16,216 nt of DNA from NCBI GenBank assembly GCA_944331945.1, contig CALVJC010000036.1, positions 1 through 16,216 on the forward strand, given 5' to 3'. Source of the stretch: an uncultured Bacilli bacterium. Lineage in GTDB: Bacteria; Bacillota_I; Bacilli_A; RF39; UBA660. The position numbers were made by a program, and so were the translations under genes. Positions 14,344 through 16,216 of the stretch are shown here, piece after piece. Position 1 is the first letter of the stretch; every line of letters begins with the position of its first letter. A model generated the notes under the pieces. The model was not told the origin of the DNA, did not search any database, and saw nothing but the letters and a program-made list of their open reading frames with translations.

Positions 14344-16216
14344 AGCACTAGCGATGGTAACTGTACCACCTGTGATACGCGCTTCTCCTAGTCTTGAAGT
14401 AATCCAGTTTTGAGCAGTAGCGTCTTTAACAATGACATTGATAGCATTGTTAACCAGACTAAACATAGAGGTATAGCTTGCATCAAATATTGCGTTACGC
14501 ATGTCTAGACTTGTTAGACTACTACAACCAGAAAACATAAATCCCATATTGGTTACATTTGAGGTATCAAAGCTACTCAAATCTAAACTTGTTAAACGGC
14601 TACACCCCCGAAACATATGAGTCATACCAGTTACATTTGAAGTGTCAAAATTACTTAAATCTAAGCTTGTTAAACTGCTACAATTATAAAACATTTGACT
14701 CATATCGGTTACTTTTGAAGTATCAAACCTACTTAAATCTAAGCTGATTAAACCAGCTGATTGAAACATACCACTCATATCGGTTACATTTGAGGTATTG
14801 AAGGCGCCACTTAAATCTATACTTTCTAAATTGGTACAATCAGAAAACATAAGACTCATATTGGTTACTTGGGAAGTATCAAAACCACTTAAATCTAAAT
14901 TTGTTAAACTGCTACAATCATAAAACATATCACTCATATCGGTTACATTTGAAGTATCAAAATCGCTTAAATCTAAACTTGTTAAACTGCTACAACCCTG
15001 AAACATCCAACTCATATCTGTTACATTTGAAGTATCAAAGCCACTTAAATCTAAACTTGTTAAACTGTTACAATTAAACATCCAACTCATATCTGTTACA
15101 TTTGAAGTATCAAAGCCACTTAAATCTAAACTTGTTAAACTATCACAACCAGAAAACATAGAACCCATACTGGTTACATTTGAGGTATCAAAACTACTTA
15201 GATCTATACTTTCTAAATTGGTACATCTTAAGAACATAGAACCCATACTGGTTACATTTGAGGTATTAAAGCCACTTAAATTTAAACTTGTTAAACCGCT
15301 ACAATCTTGAAATATTGATCCCATATCTATTACATTTGAAGTCTTAAAGTTGCTCAAGTCTAAGCCTGTTAAACTGCTACAGTAAGAAAACATAGAGCCC
15401 ATATATTTTACATTTGAAGTATCAAAGCTACTTAAGTTTAAGCTTGTTAAACTAGCACAACGATAAAACATAGAGCGCATATTTATTACTTGAGAAGTAT
15501 CAAAACTATTTAAGTTTAGGCTGGTTAAATTGCTACAAGATTGAAACATATAGATCATACTTGTTACTTTTGAAGTATCAAAATCGCTTAAATCCAAGCT
15601 TGTTAAACTGCTACAAGATTGAAACATATTACTCATATCTGTTACATTTGAAGTATCTAAATAGGTTAAATCAATATTTTCTACTGATTCAAAGTTATAA
15701 AATAAATAGCTTGAATCTTCATTGGCTATAATGCCTCCTGTGCCACCAATGGTCACTTTATAAGTACCTGCCCCTGTTCCATCATCTTCAATATAGGCAA
15801 TGACACTTCCATCTCCCGCTGCTGAGACATCCCACCATTCGATGGCACTTTCTGGAATGTCAATATTATCTTTGGTTACAATACTTGTTATATTACTTTT
15901 ATAAGTACTATTATGGTAGTCAACATCGGAAAACCTAGTGTAACTTCGCATGATCGGTTCTCCCATTTGAAAGACGGTTCCATCCATGCTTTTGGCAATA
16001 CTTGTTTTTCCCCACTCAGCTCTTAATATGACATCCAATTCCGGCATAATGAAGTAGTCATCGTTGATTTTTGTTACATCTTCTGTCATAATACTCCATC
16101 CCTTAAAGATATAACCTTCACAGGTTGGTTCTTCTGTACTTATTTCTACGGTATTATAGACACTATGCTGTTTGGTTTCTGGTACTCCTGATATCGTACA
16201 TCCTTCTGGGGCATTT
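14341..16216 (-). CDS. Large DUF285 (BspA-like) repeat surface protein with an InlB-type repeat, 5' end outside window
   Basis: At least 624 residues; the frame stays open to the right edge, so the ATG at 16089 is internal rather than the start. In order it shows the end of an InlB B-repeat-like module (GYIFKGWSI, then MPELDVILRAEW), a linker with WWDVSAAGDGSVIAYIEDDG, about 15 tandem DUF285/leucine-rich-type repeats of 26 residues (consensus FDTSNVTDMSxMFxxCSSLT, then SLDLSG), one degenerate repeat and a short tail ending GGTVTIASA. No LPxTG motif, membrane segment or choline-binding motif follows the repeats, so any anchor must be at the missing N-terminus. The family is found on host-associated bacteria and is linked to adhesion or protein binding; that role here is inferred. 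Its stop overlaps its own terminator. Confidence 0.88.
   Translation of the reverse strand, partial: NAPEGCTISGVPETKQHSVYNTVEISTEEPTCEGYIFKGWSIMTEDVTKINDDYFIMPELDVILRAEWGKTSIAKSMDGTVFQMGEPIMRSYTRFSDVDYHNSTYKSNITSIVTKDNIDIPESAIEWWDVSAAGDGSVIAYIEDDGTGAGTYKVTIGGTGGIIANEDSSYLFYNFESVENIDLTYLDTSNVTDMSNMFQSCSSLTSLDLSDFDTSKVTSMIYMFQSCSNLTSLNLNSFDTSQVINMRSMFYRCASLTSLNLSSFDTSNVKYMGSMFSYCSSLTGLDLSNFKTSNVIDMGSIFQDCSGLTSLNLSGFNTSNVTSMGSMFLRCTNLESIDLSSFDTSNVTSMGSMFSGCDSLTSLDLSGFDTSNVTDMSWMFNCNSLTSLDLSGFDTSNVTDMSWMFQGCSSLTSLDLSDFDTSNVTDMSDMFYDCSSLTNLDLSGFDTSQVTNMSLMFSDCTNLESIDLSGAFNTSNVTDMSGMFQSAGLISLDLSRFDTSKVTDMSQMFYNCSSLTSLDLSNFDTSNVTGMTHMFRGCSRLTSLDLSSFDTSNVTNMGFMFSGCSSLTSLDMRNAIFDASYTSMFSLVNNAINVIVKDATAQNWITSRLGEARITGGTVTIASA
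14500..15665 (-). repeat. Tandem 78-bp coding repeats (DUF285), with a recent 66-bp duplication
   Basis: About 15 in-frame units of 78 bp (26 codons). One pair, 15001-15066 and 15076-15141, is identical over 66 bp at an offset of 75 bp, because one unit has lost a codon (MFNCNSL instead of MFQGCSSL). Another unit (near 14760-14830) has an extra codon before FNTSNV and a shorter middle (FQSAGL). The units keep the reading frame, as expected for repeat gain and loss under selection for protein. Confidence 0.9.

Noticed and set aside
14500..15665. Regular direct repeats of about 75-78 bp that could suggest a CRISPR array
   Set aside because: The units keep one reading frame and encode DUF285 repeats, with no short constant repeat and unique spacers.
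14341..16089. Complete 582-residue DUF285 protein starting at the ATG at 16089
   Set aside because: The frame is open to the right edge and the ATG falls inside an InlB-type repeat (GYIFKGWSI before it, MPELDVILRAEW after it), so the gene starts outside the window.

Overview
The window looks like a chromosomal segment of a low-GC Gram-positive bacterium of the Bacilli type, possibly a gut lineage near the Erysipelotrichales or RF39 groups. Pointers are the AT-rich base use, strong AGGAGG ribosome sites, TTGAAA/TATAAT promoters, a T-box leader before pheST, a wall-synthesis transpeptidase and a large DUF285 repeat surface protein. UGA is a stop codon here (pheS, rimM and two neighbours end in it) and Trp is TGG, so this is the standard code, not the Mycoplasma code. 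The lineage is an inference from gene content; no marker search was run.

Layout. At the left edge is the start of a minus-strand Rpn/PD-(D/E)XK nuclease gene that lacks a normal start codon (1-314). Next come def (peptide deformylase, plus strand, 568-1116) and, converging on it through a shared terminator, a class B penicillin-binding protein (1140-3224). Divergent from the latter is a small unknown gene (3302-3553), which converges through a second shared terminator on pheT and pheS (3577-6986). pheST is preceded by a phenylalanine T-box leader and its own consensus promoter. frr (7248-7790) has its own promoter. Upstream of frr lies a membrane-anchored surface gene with a phage tail-collar-like C-terminal domain (7854-9216); it carries a frameshift and an in-frame TAG, so I call it a pseudogene. 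tgt (9352-10491) follows with its own promoter. From 14245 down to 10586 there is a compact six-gene minus-strand operon: a YgjP-like metallopeptidase, a SpoU-family RNA methyltransferase, rimM, trmD and two unrecognised genes. The right edge holds the 3' part of a large InlB-repeat/DUF285 repeat surface protein (14341-16216, start outside the window).

How it fits together. Most of the window is translation housekeeping: nascent-chain deformylation (def), Phe-tRNA charging (pheST), ribosome recycling (frr), tRNA modification (tgt, trmD), 30S maturation (rimM) and RNA methylation. Between these blocks sit three accessory, fast-evolving items: the Rpn nuclease, the broken collar-domain surface gene and the DUF285 repeat gene. 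Intergenic space is small, and four terminators contain or touch the stop codon of the gene they end.

I found no convincing new multi-gene system. The points most worth a second look are the unusual 3' end of the Phe T-box, which looks able to hide the pheS ribosome site, the doubly lesioned surface gene, the AUA/AUC-start Rpn gene and the freshly duplicated DUF285 repeats.
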